Positions 1 through 6,373 of a DNA stretch of 10,132 bases are shown one piece after another. A program made the position numbers and the translations under genes. Position 1 is the first letter of the stretch, and each line of letters opens with the position of its first letter. This DNA comes from Planctomycetota bacterium (lineage in GTDB: Bacteria > Planctomycetota > UBA1135 > GCA-002686595). The stretch spans positions 1 to 10,132 of the forward strand of contig JABFRZ010000257.1 in NCBI GenBank assembly GCA_013140785.1, given 5' to 3'. A model generated the notes under the pieces. That model did not search any database. It saw nothing but the letters and a program-made list of their open reading frames with translations, and was not told the DNA's origin.

Positions 1-70
1 CCCTCTGCATCGTGAACCCGGCGAGCCGCGCGCACGTGCGCGCGGCTCGCCGGGTTCACGATGCAGAGGG
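1..70. repeat. Perfect 70-bp palindrome at the left edge
   Basis: Bases 1-35 are the exact reverse complement of bases 36-70, with no mismatch and no loop; the axis lies between 35 and 36, inside CGCGCAC/GTGCGCG. The outer end of the palindrome coincides exactly with the first base of the window. A rho-independent terminator is unlikely because there is no loop and no T-run. The right arm also encodes residues 3-14 of the leftward lipid-kinase-like reading frame that starts at 77, so at least the right arm looks like ordinary coding DNA. The simplest reading is a fold-back join, with the left 35 bases being the right arm read back. A genuine palindromic site, such as a hairpin-telomere or cruciform site, cannot be excluded from sequence alone. 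Confidence 0.95.
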
Positions 71-77
71 AGCGCAT
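1..77 (-). CDS. Probable diacylglycerol kinase-family lipid kinase, N-terminal fragment
   Basis: A leftward ATG at 77-75 is preceded by GAGGA with an 8-base spacer, a good ribosome binding site. The frame stays open to the left edge (25 codons) and begins MRSLCIVNPASRAH. A hydrophobic strand followed by (I/V)-x-N-P-x-(S/A) within the first dozen residues is the hallmark nucleotide-binding start of the diacylglycerol/sphingosine kinase (DAGK catalytic) family, which phosphorylates lipid hydroxyls using ATP. The usual Gly after NPAS is Arg here. Residues beyond about 14 are encoded by the left arm of the 70-bp palindrome and may be artefactual, although they also stay in frame and basic. The gene lies 104 bp downstream of mqnC on the same strand and may share its transcript. 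Only the N-terminus is visible, so the family call is tentative; a chance open frame is the alternative. Confidence 0.42.
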   Translation of the reverse strand, partial: MRSLCIVNPASRAHVRAARRVHDAE

Positions 78-181
78 CGCGGAGATCCTCGACGGTCACG
101 CGGGCGTCTGTCCAGGGGGTGGATCGCGAACGCTGCTGCGACAGGCTGCTCTAGCAGCTCGAGCGCGCCTCACGAGCGGGA

Positions 182-1381
182 TCAGGTGCGCGGCGCGGGG
201 CGGTGCACGGCACCCTCTGCGCGCGTCTCCGGTCCGCGCGAGCATCCCGGCGGGAGCGCGCGCTCGTCCACGAAGCCGTACCAGGTGTTGCGGCGGCGCG
301 GTAGGAAGCCGGCTTGGGCGATGGTGCGTTCGATGGTCTCGATCGATGCGAGGTGGAAGCACCCGGCCGCGCTGACCACATTCTCCTCGAGCATCGTGCT
401 GCCGAAATCGTTGCAGCCGGCGCGCAGCGAGACCTGGGCCATCTTCATGCCCTGGGTGACGTAGCTCGTCTGCAGGTTCGCGAAGTTGTCGAGGAAGATG
501 CGCGCGAGCGCGTTGACGCGCAGGTACACGGCGGGTGTGGTTTTCTCGGGGTACTTCGCCTCCTCCGGCACGCCGGCGGGCTGCATGTTCCAGCAGGCGA
601 AGGCGGTGAAGCCGCCGGTCTCGTCCTGCAGGTCGCGTAGCACGCGCAGGTGCTCGACGCGCTCGGCCGGCGTCTCGACGTGGCCGTACATCAGCGTGGC
701 CGTGCTGCGCAGCCCGGCCTCGTGCACCTTGCGGTGCACGTCGAGCCAGCGCTCGGTGGACGTCTTCTTGGGCGCGATGAGCTTGCGCACGCGTTCGACC
801 AACACCTCGGCACCCGCGCCGGGCACGCTGCCGAGCCCGGCCGCCTTCAGGTCGGCGATCACGTGCTCCACCGGGCGCTTGTCGAGCTTGGCAAGGTGAT
901 CGAGCTCGGGCGCCGATAGCGCGTGCAGGTTGACGAGCGGAAAGCGCGCGTGCAGGTCGGAGAAGAGCTCGCACCACCAGTCGGTCTTGAGGTAGGGGTG
1001 GTGCCCGCCCTGCATGAGCACCTGCCGCCCGCCGAGCTCGGCCAGCTCCCTGACCTTCTGGATCAGCACCTCGCGCGGCAGCACGTACGCCTCGGCGTGA
1101 CCCGGCCGGCGATAGAAGGCGCAGAAGCCGCAGTCGGTGATGCAAACGTTGGTGGGATTGACGTTTCGATCGACGATGTAGCTGACGATGCCGTGCGGGT
1201 GCTGACGCGCGCGCACGAGGTCGGCCAGGCGTCCCAGCGTCAGGAGGTCGGCCTGCTCGTGCAGCGCGAGCGCTTCCGCGGGTGTGATGCGCGCGCCGGA
1301 CTCGACCTTGGCGGCGATGCCAGCGACCGCAAGCGGGCCCCGCGTTGCGGGACGCGCGGTCAGGTGGGAGGCGGACGACAC
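182..1381 (-). CDS. mqnC: Cyclic dehypoxanthine futalosine synthase MqnC (radical SAM)
   Basis: MqnC is a radical S-adenosylmethionine enzyme that cyclises dehypoxanthine futalosine to cyclic de-hypoxanthine futalosine in the futalosine route to menaquinone. The 399-residue product carries the 4Fe-4S motif C80-x3-C84-x2-C87 in NPTNVCITDCGFCAFYRR, followed by a QGGHHP motif, HALSAPE, a PGAGAE segment, MYGHVET and QDETGGFTAFACWNMQP. It ends with FGSTMLEENVVSAAG, typical of the MqnC/MqnE pair. The 'YIVDRNVNPTN' lead-in, the GGHHP segment and the 'CWNMQP' (rather than a 'PL' sequence) favour MqnC over the aminofutalosine synthase MqnE. The last 20 or so residues after WYGFVDERALPPG are a Pro/Arg-rich tail beyond the conserved core. 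The start is GTG at 1381, the first available start in frame. It has no close Shine-Dalgarno; AGGAG lies about 20 bases upstream, and the DUF2959-like gene ends 38 bp upstream. MqnC identity is firm; the start is less so. Confidence 0.9.
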   Translation of the reverse strand: MSSASHLTARPATRGPLAVAGIAAKVESGARITPAEALALHEQADLLTLGRLADLVRARQHPHGIVSYIVDRNVNPTNVCITDCGFCAFYRRPGHAEAYVLPREVLIQKVRELAELGGRQVLMQGGHHPYLKTDWWCELFSDLHARFPLVNLHALSAPELDHLAKLDKRPVEHVIADLKAAGLGSVPGAGAEVLVERVRKLIAPKKTSTERWLDVHRKVHEAGLRSTATLMYGHVETPAERVEHLRVLRDLQDETGGFTAFACWNMQPAGVPEEAKYPEKTTPAVYLRVNALARIFLDNFANLQTSYVTQGMKMAQVSLRAGCNDFGSTMLEENVVSAAGCFHLASIETIERTIAQAGFLPRRRNTWYGFVDERALPPGCSRGPETRAEGAVHRPAPRT

Positions 1382-1419
1382 GGCCGCTGAGTATAGGCGC
1401 GCTCCTGGGCGCGGGCTCC

Positions 1420-2100
1420 TCAGCGCACGCGGGCCGAGGTCGCGCCGCGGACCTGCGTGGAGGGGGCGAGGTCCTTGAGCGGCGCCAGGGCGGCGCGGGC
1501 CGAATCCGTGGCGCGCACCTGGACCCCGAGCTGGTCCTGGAGCGTGGCTCCGTTCGCGAAGGCCTTCTCGATCGTGGAGCGGGCCGAGGCGATGCCTGCC
1601 GCGGTCAGGTCGTGCTCGAGGTACAGGCTGAGGTCGGTGAGCTCGCCAACGAAGCCCGCCAGAGCGAGGTCCGCTTCCAGCTTGCCCTGCGCGAGGCGCT
1701 CGTAGTTCGCCTGCAAGACCGCGCGCCGCTCCTCTGCGCTGTGCTTCAGGTCGGCGTTCGTGATGCGCGCCGTGTCCTCGCTCCAGCCGCCGAAGAAGCT
1801 CTCGGCGTGTCCGTCCATGCGTCCGTAGGTCTGGCGCGAGCGCTTGCTCGCAGCCTCGAGGTTGGCGAGCTCGCGTGTGTAGGTCTCGAAGGTCTCCTTG
1901 TTCGAGCGCGGCGAATCACCTGGATTCTCGCTCAGCGCCCGCAGGGCCTCGACGGCCAGAGCGACCTGCTCGCGGAGGCGCACCAGGTTGTCGCGGTAGG
2001 CTGCGGTCCTGTCGGCCGTGGCGCTGGCGCGCTCGTAGCCGGACGAGGCGCAGGCGAGCGCGAACGAGACAACGAGCGGGAGGGCGAGGATCCTGAGCAT
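1420..2100 (-). CDS. DUF2959-like lipoprotein
   Basis: This is a 226-residue predicted lipoprotein of unknown function. The ATG at 2100 gives a compact signal peptide, MLRILALPLVVSFALAC, with the candidate lipidated Cys at residue 16. The residue at -3 is Ala and at -2 Leu, so the lipobox is imperfect. The mature part is polar and almost entirely predicted helical, rich in Ala, Glu, Arg and Leu, consistent with a coiled-coil periplasmic protein. The segment around ESFFGGW, the S-x-E-R-R-x-x-L-x-x-x-Y stretch, and LYLEHDLTAAGIASARSTI match my recollection of the DUF2959 family pattern (F-x-x-W ... Y ... LYLKHNLNA-AIASL). A GTG at 2148 would add 16 residues without a better ribosome site and would bury the signal peptide, so 2100 is preferred. 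It lies upstream of mqnC on the same strand with a 38-bp gap, so co-transcription is likely. No role is known to me. Confidence 0.72.
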   Translation of the reverse strand: MLRILALPLVVSFALACASSGYERASATADRTAAYRDNLVRLREQVALAVEALRALSENPGDSPRSNKETFETYTRELANLEAASKRSRQTYGRMDGHAESFFGGWSEDTARITNADLKHSAEERRAVLQANYERLAQGKLEADLALAGFVGELTDLSLYLEHDLTAAGIASARSTIEKAFANGATLQDQLGVQVRATDSARAALAPLKDLAPSTQVRGATSARVR

Positions 2101-2300
2101 CGGGATGGGCGCGAGGAAGACCGTTGCGGGCGGCTCCGATGGACTCACTTGGACTCACCCGCGAGCGCCCAGGAAACGAAAAGCGGTCCGGCGCGCCAGT
2201 GCTGGACCTTCGCCAAAGCGTCGGTCGGGGAGGGGAACCTGGTTCGAGGAGGGAGAGACCAGTCTCGCCAACACCGGCAGTGCGCCGAACCGCGGACGCT

Positions 2301-2331
2301 AGTCTAGTCGGGAGGCGAGGGGTCGTGTCAA
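2301..2331 (-). promoter_or_regulatory. Putative sigma-70-type promoter for the DUF2959-like gene and mqnC
   Basis: On the minus strand a perfect -35 hexamer TTGACA (2331-2326) is followed after 19 bases by TAGACT (2306-2301), which matches TATAAT at four of six positions. The spacer is 2 bases longer than ideal. Transcription would begin near 2294 and give a leader of roughly 190 bases before the ATG at 2100. It is the only consensus-quality -35 that I found in this intergenic region. Confidence 0.4.
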
Positions 2332-2469
2332 CCATCTTGCCAGCGAATTATTGGGCAGATCTCCGGTCCACAAATGGGAGAGCCCAGCCGTCCAAGTCGC
2401 GGAAGAACCTGCGCGGCTCGAGCCTGATTAGGAAGGCGCGATCGGTCAGTCCGCCCTTCGAGGTCTAGA

Positions 2470-2525
2470 GCCGCGCGACCGCGGCGCGGCCGTGACAGAG
2501 CTGTCACCGCGCCTAGTGACTCACC
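2470..2525. promoter_or_regulatory. Cluster of inverted repeats upstream of glyS
   Basis: Three dyads lie here. GCCGCGC/GCGCGGC (2470-2476 and 2484-2490) has a 7-base loop. GTGACAG-AG-CTGTCAC (2492-2507) is a 16-bp operator-like dyad. GTGA-C-TCAC (2517-2525) repeats the GTGA/TCAC half-sites of the previous one. In RNA, GCGCG (2484-2488) could pair either with the first arm or with CGCGC (2508-2512) outside the second dyad, so the two folds are mutually exclusive. The sites lie about 55-110 bases upstream of the glyS start. They could be operators for a dimeric repressor or a folded leader; the binding protein is unknown. Confidence 0.4.
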
Positions 2526-2548
2526 GTGCGGCCCACGCGCGCCAGGGC

Positions 2549-2573
2549 TATGCTGCCCGGCCTTTTCGGAGGA
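2549..2573 (+). promoter_or_regulatory. glyS -10-like hexamer and ribosome binding site
   Basis: CGGAGGA (2567-2573) is a strong Shine-Dalgarno sequence four bases before the ATG at 2578 and fixes the glyS start. TATGCT (2549-2554) resembles a -10 box and would give a leader of about 17 bases, but no convincing -35 lies 16-18 bases upstream. The ribosome site is secure; the promoter assignment is weak. Confidence 0.6.
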
Positions 2574-2577
2574 CCCC

Positions 2578-3933
2578 ATGCCCGCGCCGAGCACCGCCCC
2601 GAACCTGATGGCCACGATCGTGTCCCTGTGCAAACGCAGGGGCTTCATCTTCCAGGCCTCGGAGATCTACGGGGGCATGGGCAACACCTACGACTACGGT
2701 CCGCTCGGGGTCGAGCTCAAGCGGCGCGTCAAGGAGGCCTGGTGGCGCGCCAACGTGACCACGCGCGCCGACGTGGTCGGGCTCGATTCGGCCATCCTGC
2801 AGCACCCGAAGACCTGGGAGACCTCCGGCCACGTGGCCGGCTTCACCGACCCGCTGGTGGACTGCAAGACCTGCAAGGCGCGCTTCCGGGCCGACAAGTT
2901 GGGCGAGGCGCAGTGCCCGCAGAAGCCAAGCCGCACGCCGCTCGAGAACAAGTGCGAGCTGACCGCGCCGCGCGCGTTCAACCTGATGTTCAAGACGCAC
3001 GTGGGCGCGTCCGAGGACTCGGCCTCGGTTGCCTACCTGCGCCCGGAGACGGCCCAGGGCATCTTCCTGAACTTCAAGAACGTGCTCGAGGCTTCACGCC
3101 TGAAGCCGCCCTTCGGCATCGCTCAGATCGGCAAGTCGTTTCGCAACGAGATCACGCCCGGGAACTTCGTGTTCCGCATGCGCGAGTTCGAGCAGGCCGA
3201 GATGGAGTTCTTCGTGCCGCCCGCTCAGAACGACGAGTGGTACGCCTACTGGCGCGCGCGCCGGCTGCAGTGGTACCTCGACCTCGGCATCCGCCGTGAC
3301 AAGCTGCGCGTGCGCGAGCACGAGAAGGACGAGCTCGCGCACTACTCCACGGCCACCTGCGACGTGGAATACGAGTATCCCTTCGGCTGGGGTGAGCTCG
3401 AGGGCATCGCCTGCCGCACCGACTTCGACCTGAAGCGCCACTCCGAGGCCTCGGGCGTGCGCCTCGAGTTCTTCGACCCCGACACGAAGGAGCACTACAC
3501 CCCCTTCGTGATCGAACCGGCCGGCGGCATCGACCGCATGGCGCTGACCTTCCTGATCGACGCCTACGCCGAGGAGATGGTCGAGAACGAGCCGCGCGTG
3601 GTGCTGCGGCTCCATCCCAAGATCGCGCCCATCACCGTGGCCGTCTTCCCGCTGGTCAAGAAGGACGGCATGCCGGAGAAGGCCCACGAACTCGAGCAGG
3701 AGCTGCGCGAGGCGGGCTTCTCGACCTTCTACGACGAGAAGGCCGCGATCGGGCGCAGGTATCGCCGGCAGGACGAGGTTGGCACGCCATGGTGCGTGAC
3801 GATCGACGGGGACACCCTGAAGGACGGCACGGTCACGGTGCGCGCGCGTGACTCGATGAAGCAGGACAAGGTGGCGGCGCGCGATCTGGTGGCGTACGTG
3901 ACGCAGGCCCTGAGGAGCTGGAAGCAGGGCTGA
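2578..3933 (+). CDS. glyS: Glycine--tRNA ligase, single-chain (alpha2) type
   Basis: This cytoplasmic class II aminoacyl-tRNA synthetase charges tRNA-Gly with glycine using ATP. The 451-residue product is full length for the single-chain dimeric form found in many bacteria, archaea and eukaryotes. It is distinct from the two-subunit GlyQ/GlyS form. The N-terminus has the family block FQASEIYGGMGNTYDYGPLG. A metal-site-like insertion carries C96-x2-C99 and further Cys at 113 and 126. Motif 2 contains FRNE near residue 188, and motif 3 contains GGIDRMAL near residue 316. The C-terminal anticodon-binding domain begins near residue 345 (APITVAVFPLVKKDG) and includes YDEKAAIGRRYRRQDEVGTP. The start ATG has a strong ribosome site. 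The gene is transcribed alone and converges on the sulfatase-fold gene 31 bp downstream. No T-box leader is visible. Identification is secure. Confidence 0.97.
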   Translation: MPAPSTAPNLMATIVSLCKRRGFIFQASEIYGGMGNTYDYGPLGVELKRRVKEAWWRANVTTRADVVGLDSAILQHPKTWETSGHVAGFTDPLVDCKTCKARFRADKLGEAQCPQKPSRTPLENKCELTAPRAFNLMFKTHVGASEDSASVAYLRPETAQGIFLNFKNVLEASRLKPPFGIAQIGKSFRNEITPGNFVFRMREFEQAEMEFFVPPAQNDEWYAYWRARRLQWYLDLGIRRDKLRVREHEKDELAHYSTATCDVEYEYPFGWGELEGIACRTDFDLKRHSEASGVRLEFFDPDTKEHYTPFVIEPAGGIDRMALTFLIDAYAEEMVENEPRVVLRLHPKIAPITVAVFPLVKKDGMPEKAHELEQELREAGFSTFYDEKAAIGRRYRRQDEVGTPWCVTIDGDTLKDGTVTVRARDSMKQDKVAARDLVAYVTQALRSWKQG

Positions 3934-3964
3934 ACGCCGAGGGTCGTGGTGGCGGGGGAGTAGC

Positions 3965-6358
3965 TCAGTACCCGAGCTCGCGCAGCTCCTCCATCGTTCC
4001 GGCGTCCACTCCGCCCAAGCCCGTCTTGCCCAGCGATTGCCCGAGCTCCTCCAGCGCCTGCTTCTGTCGCAGCAGTCGCGCCCGCGCGGCTTCGATGTCC
4101 GCGCCATCCAAACGAGCCCGCTCCTCGCCTGGATCTGCCGCTAGATCGTAGTGCTCCCACGCGCGCGCATTCGGGAACAGGAGCGCGGGCGTTTCCGGTC
4201 CGTAGATCGTCTTCGGGCCGTGCTCCTCGCGCAGCGCGTACTTGTGAGCGAAGGGGTCGTCCACCTCGCTCCACAGTGCGCGCGCCGGCCAATCCGGGCC
4301 GAGCAGATCGACGCCTTGCATGTGATCATCGCGAGCGAATCCGAGGCGCGCGAGCAGCGTCGGCGCCACGTCCGCCAGCATCGCCGCGCGCGTGAGCACA
4401 CGCGGCTCGATCCCCGGTCCCGCCAGGATCAGCGGGATTCCGAGCAGCTCTTGGTAGAGGGTGCGCCCGTGCTGCAGCGCGCCATGCTCGAAGAACTCCT
4501 CACCATGGTCGGAGGTCACCACGATCAGGGTGTCGTCGAGCACACCGAGCTCCTGCATGTGCGCGAAGAGCCGACCCAGGCGCGCGTCGGTGTAGCGCAG
4601 AGCCGCGTCGTACAGGTGCACCACGTGCGCGCGCATCTCGGGCGTGAAGGCCGCGGCCTCCGCTGCGGTGCGCGTGCGCAGCGGCACCGGCGGACGCGGA
4701 CAAGCGAGCTCGCCGCAGGCGAGGAAGCGCTCGGGCGCGTCGTAGTCGTGCACCGTGTAGGTGTGCAGGAACAGGAAGAAGCGCTCGTCCCTGTGCGCGC
4801 CGAGCCAGCGCTCGAGACCCGCGAAGCCGTGCTCCTCGACCAGCCGCGCGGCGAGCTCGGGGCCGTGTCTGCGCGCGAGGCTGCGCAGGTAGTGCGAGCC
4901 CTCCTCGCGGATTGGATCGATCTGGGCGAAGCCTTCGAAGCCATAGTCGAGGCCGAAGACAGGGTTGACGAAGCCGCCCGCAGTGAAGGCCCGCGTGGCG
5001 AAGCCGGCCTGTCCGAGGGTCTCGGCCAGGCTCGTCGAGCGCGCCGCGGCGAGCGTCCGGCCGCGCGTGACGACGCCGTGTACGGAGGGGAACTGCCCAC
5101 TCAGCAGGGTTGCGTGGGCGGGGAGCGTGTAGGGCGCCTGCGTGCTCGCGTCGCGGCACAGCAAGCCCCGGCGCGCCAGGGCGTCGAGCTCCGGCGTGGT
5201 TGCGCGCGTGTAGCCATAGGCGCCCACGTGATCGGCGCGCAGCGTGTCGATCGAGATCAGCAGCACGTTCGCGCCGGACGAGCGCGGCGCGTCCGTGCGA
5301 ACGAGCGGCGCTCCGACCAGCAGCGGCGCGTCGCCGGAGGCTTCGAATTCGAGCGCGCTGCCGTCGAGTTCGAGCTCGAATTCCTGCCAGCGTCCCTGGG
5401 CGGCATTCCCACTCGAGGCGAAGGTGCGCGCCGTGAGCTCGCGGCCCACGCCACGCACGCGCAGCGTGGCGCTGCCCTCGAATCCTGCCATCGCTTCCGG
5501 GCGCCAGGCCCCGGCGCCAGCGACGAGGCGTGCTCCCGCGGCCAGCTCGGGCAGCGCGAAACGCAGGCGCTCGCCCGGCAAGAGCACGATCGAGGGACGG
5601 TGCTCGCCGCCGAGCTGGGCGCTGACGCGGCGCACGGATTGCCACGGGAACTTCGGCGGATCGACGTCTGCCCGCAGGGCGGTCTCGGCAGTCAGGGCCT
5701 CGCGCCAGGCCAGCGCGAGCGTCCCGACCTCGAGCCGGAGGTCCGCGAAGTCGGCCTTGCCCGCGCGCACGCTCTCGGCCACGGCCAGCGAGCACACCAG
5801 GTGCAGGAAGCGCGTGTGCGGCGTGGTCACGAACAGGTGGCGTTGCGTTTGCCAGCCGACCTGGCCGAACGCGCTAGGCCCGCTCCAGCTGGAGACGAGC
5901 AGGTCCGCACGCGGGCCCATGAGCTGGTCGAGCTCGGCCTCGGCGCTGGCCTCGCCCAGCCACACGCTCGCGCCCCGGAAGCCCTGTTCGCCGCCCGCGA
6001 ACTCGAGTCCGCTCGCGCGCAACATTCCGGTGAAGACGTAGCACGTGCCCGGCTCGACCTGCAGCACACGCTGCAACCCGCCGTGGACGCCGGTCAGGCG
6101 CAGGAAGGCGCGGTCCTGTTCGTGCTCGACGCGCGCCTCGAGCTCGGCCGGGCCGCGAGTCGGATACGCCACCGTGTTCCAGCCCTCCAGCTCGGGCTCG
6201 AACGACGCGGCGAACACAGGCCGCGTCGCGGAGGGCGCGGGGGCTGCCTCGAGTTCGGCCGCGCGGGTCCACAAGCGCAAGCGCGCCGCGGGCGCGGGCG
6301 GGCTCCCGCCGCATCCCATGAGGAGCAACGACACGAGCAGTGCGGCGCGCATCGACAT
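3965..6358 (-). CDS. Sulfatase-fold lipoprotein with Thr at the nucleophile position
   Basis: This 797-residue predicted lipoprotein has a signal peptide ending LLLMGC (L-M-G-C lipobox), so it probably sits on a membrane facing the periplasm. Residues from about 50 to 350 form a beta-rich region (FEPELEGWNTVAYPTRG ... YVFTGMLRASG) that resembles a carbohydrate-binding jelly roll. The sulfatase/alkaline phosphatase-superfamily domain starts at NVLLISIDTLRADH (about residue 365), has TSDHGEEFFEHG near 615, and is followed by LQHGRTLYQE; it ends with the family-like ELGY. The nucleophile segment is Y-T-L-P-A-H, not C/S-x-P-x-R, so formylglycine formation is not expected. Thr could act directly, as in phosphatases and LtaS-type transferases. 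The ATG at 6358 has GGAG 9 bases upstream and begins 15 bp after the glycosyltransferase stop; ATG 6352 and GTG 6373 are alternatives. The substrate is probably a glycan or glycolipid ester (inference). Confidence 0.85.
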   Translation of the reverse strand: MSMRAALLVSLLLMGCGGSPPAPAARLRLWTRAAELEAAPAPSATRPVFAASFEPELEGWNTVAYPTRGPAELEARVEHEQDRAFLRLTGVHGGLQRVLQVEPGTCYVFTGMLRASGLEFAGGEQGFRGASVWLGEASAEAELDQLMGPRADLLVSSWSGPSAFGQVGWQTQRHLFVTTPHTRFLHLVCSLAVAESVRAGKADFADLRLEVGTLALAWREALTAETALRADVDPPKFPWQSVRRVSAQLGGEHRPSIVLLPGERLRFALPELAAGARLVAGAGAWRPEAMAGFEGSATLRVRGVGRELTARTFASSGNAAQGRWQEFELELDGSALEFEASGDAPLLVGAPLVRTDAPRSSGANVLLISIDTLRADHVGAYGYTRATTPELDALARRGLLCRDASTQAPYTLPAHATLLSGQFPSVHGVVTRGRTLAAARSTSLAETLGQAGFATRAFTAGGFVNPVFGLDYGFEGFAQIDPIREEGSHYLRSLARRHGPELAARLVEEHGFAGLERWLGAHRDERFFLFLHTYTVHDYDAPERFLACGELACPRPPVPLRTRTAAEAAAFTPEMRAHVVHLYDAALRYTDARLGRLFAHMQELGVLDDTLIVVTSDHGEEFFEHGALQHGRTLYQELLGIPLILAGPGIEPRVLTRAAMLADVAPTLLARLGFARDDHMQGVDLLGPDWPARALWSEVDDPFAHKYALREEHGPKTIYGPETPALLFPNARAWEHYDLAADPGEERARLDGADIEAARARLLRQKQALEELGQSLGKTGLGGVDAGTMEELRELGY

Positions 6359-6373
6359 CACATCAGACTCCAC

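Larger units (their letters stand above)
2101..2577. other. Divergent intergenic region between the DUF2959-like gene and glyS
   Basis: These 477 bases separate the leftward lipoprotein-mqnC group from rightward glyS. Locally less GC-rich patches occur around 2326-2360. The region holds a probable leftward promoter (2301-2331), inverted repeats (2470-2525), a -10-like hexamer and the glyS ribosome binding site. Reading frames that cross it are Pro/Arg-rich, lack a ribosome site and resemble no family I know. I see no tRNA, T-box leader, recognised riboswitch or terminator with a T-run here. Confidence 0.7.

Noticed and set aside
145..158. Hairpin GCTGCT/AGCAGC between mqnC and the next gene, as a terminator
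   Set aside because: The stem is short, the loop too tight and no T-run follows on either strand.
2101..2148. GTG start at 2148 for the DUF2959-like gene
   Set aside because: It would place 16 polar or proline-rich residues before an otherwise well-formed signal peptide and has no better ribosome site.
2241..2247. GGTTCGA, resembling a tRNA T-loop
   Set aside because: No matching acceptor, D or anticodon arms can be formed in the flanking 80 bases.
2337..2342. TTGCCA as a glyS -35 box
   Set aside because: No -10-like hexamer occurs 16-18 bases downstream, and it lies over 200 bases from the gene.
2470..2577. T-box leader or glycine riboswitch upstream of glyS
   Set aside because: No conserved T-box sequence, specifier stem, T-run terminator or glycine-aptamer pattern could be found.
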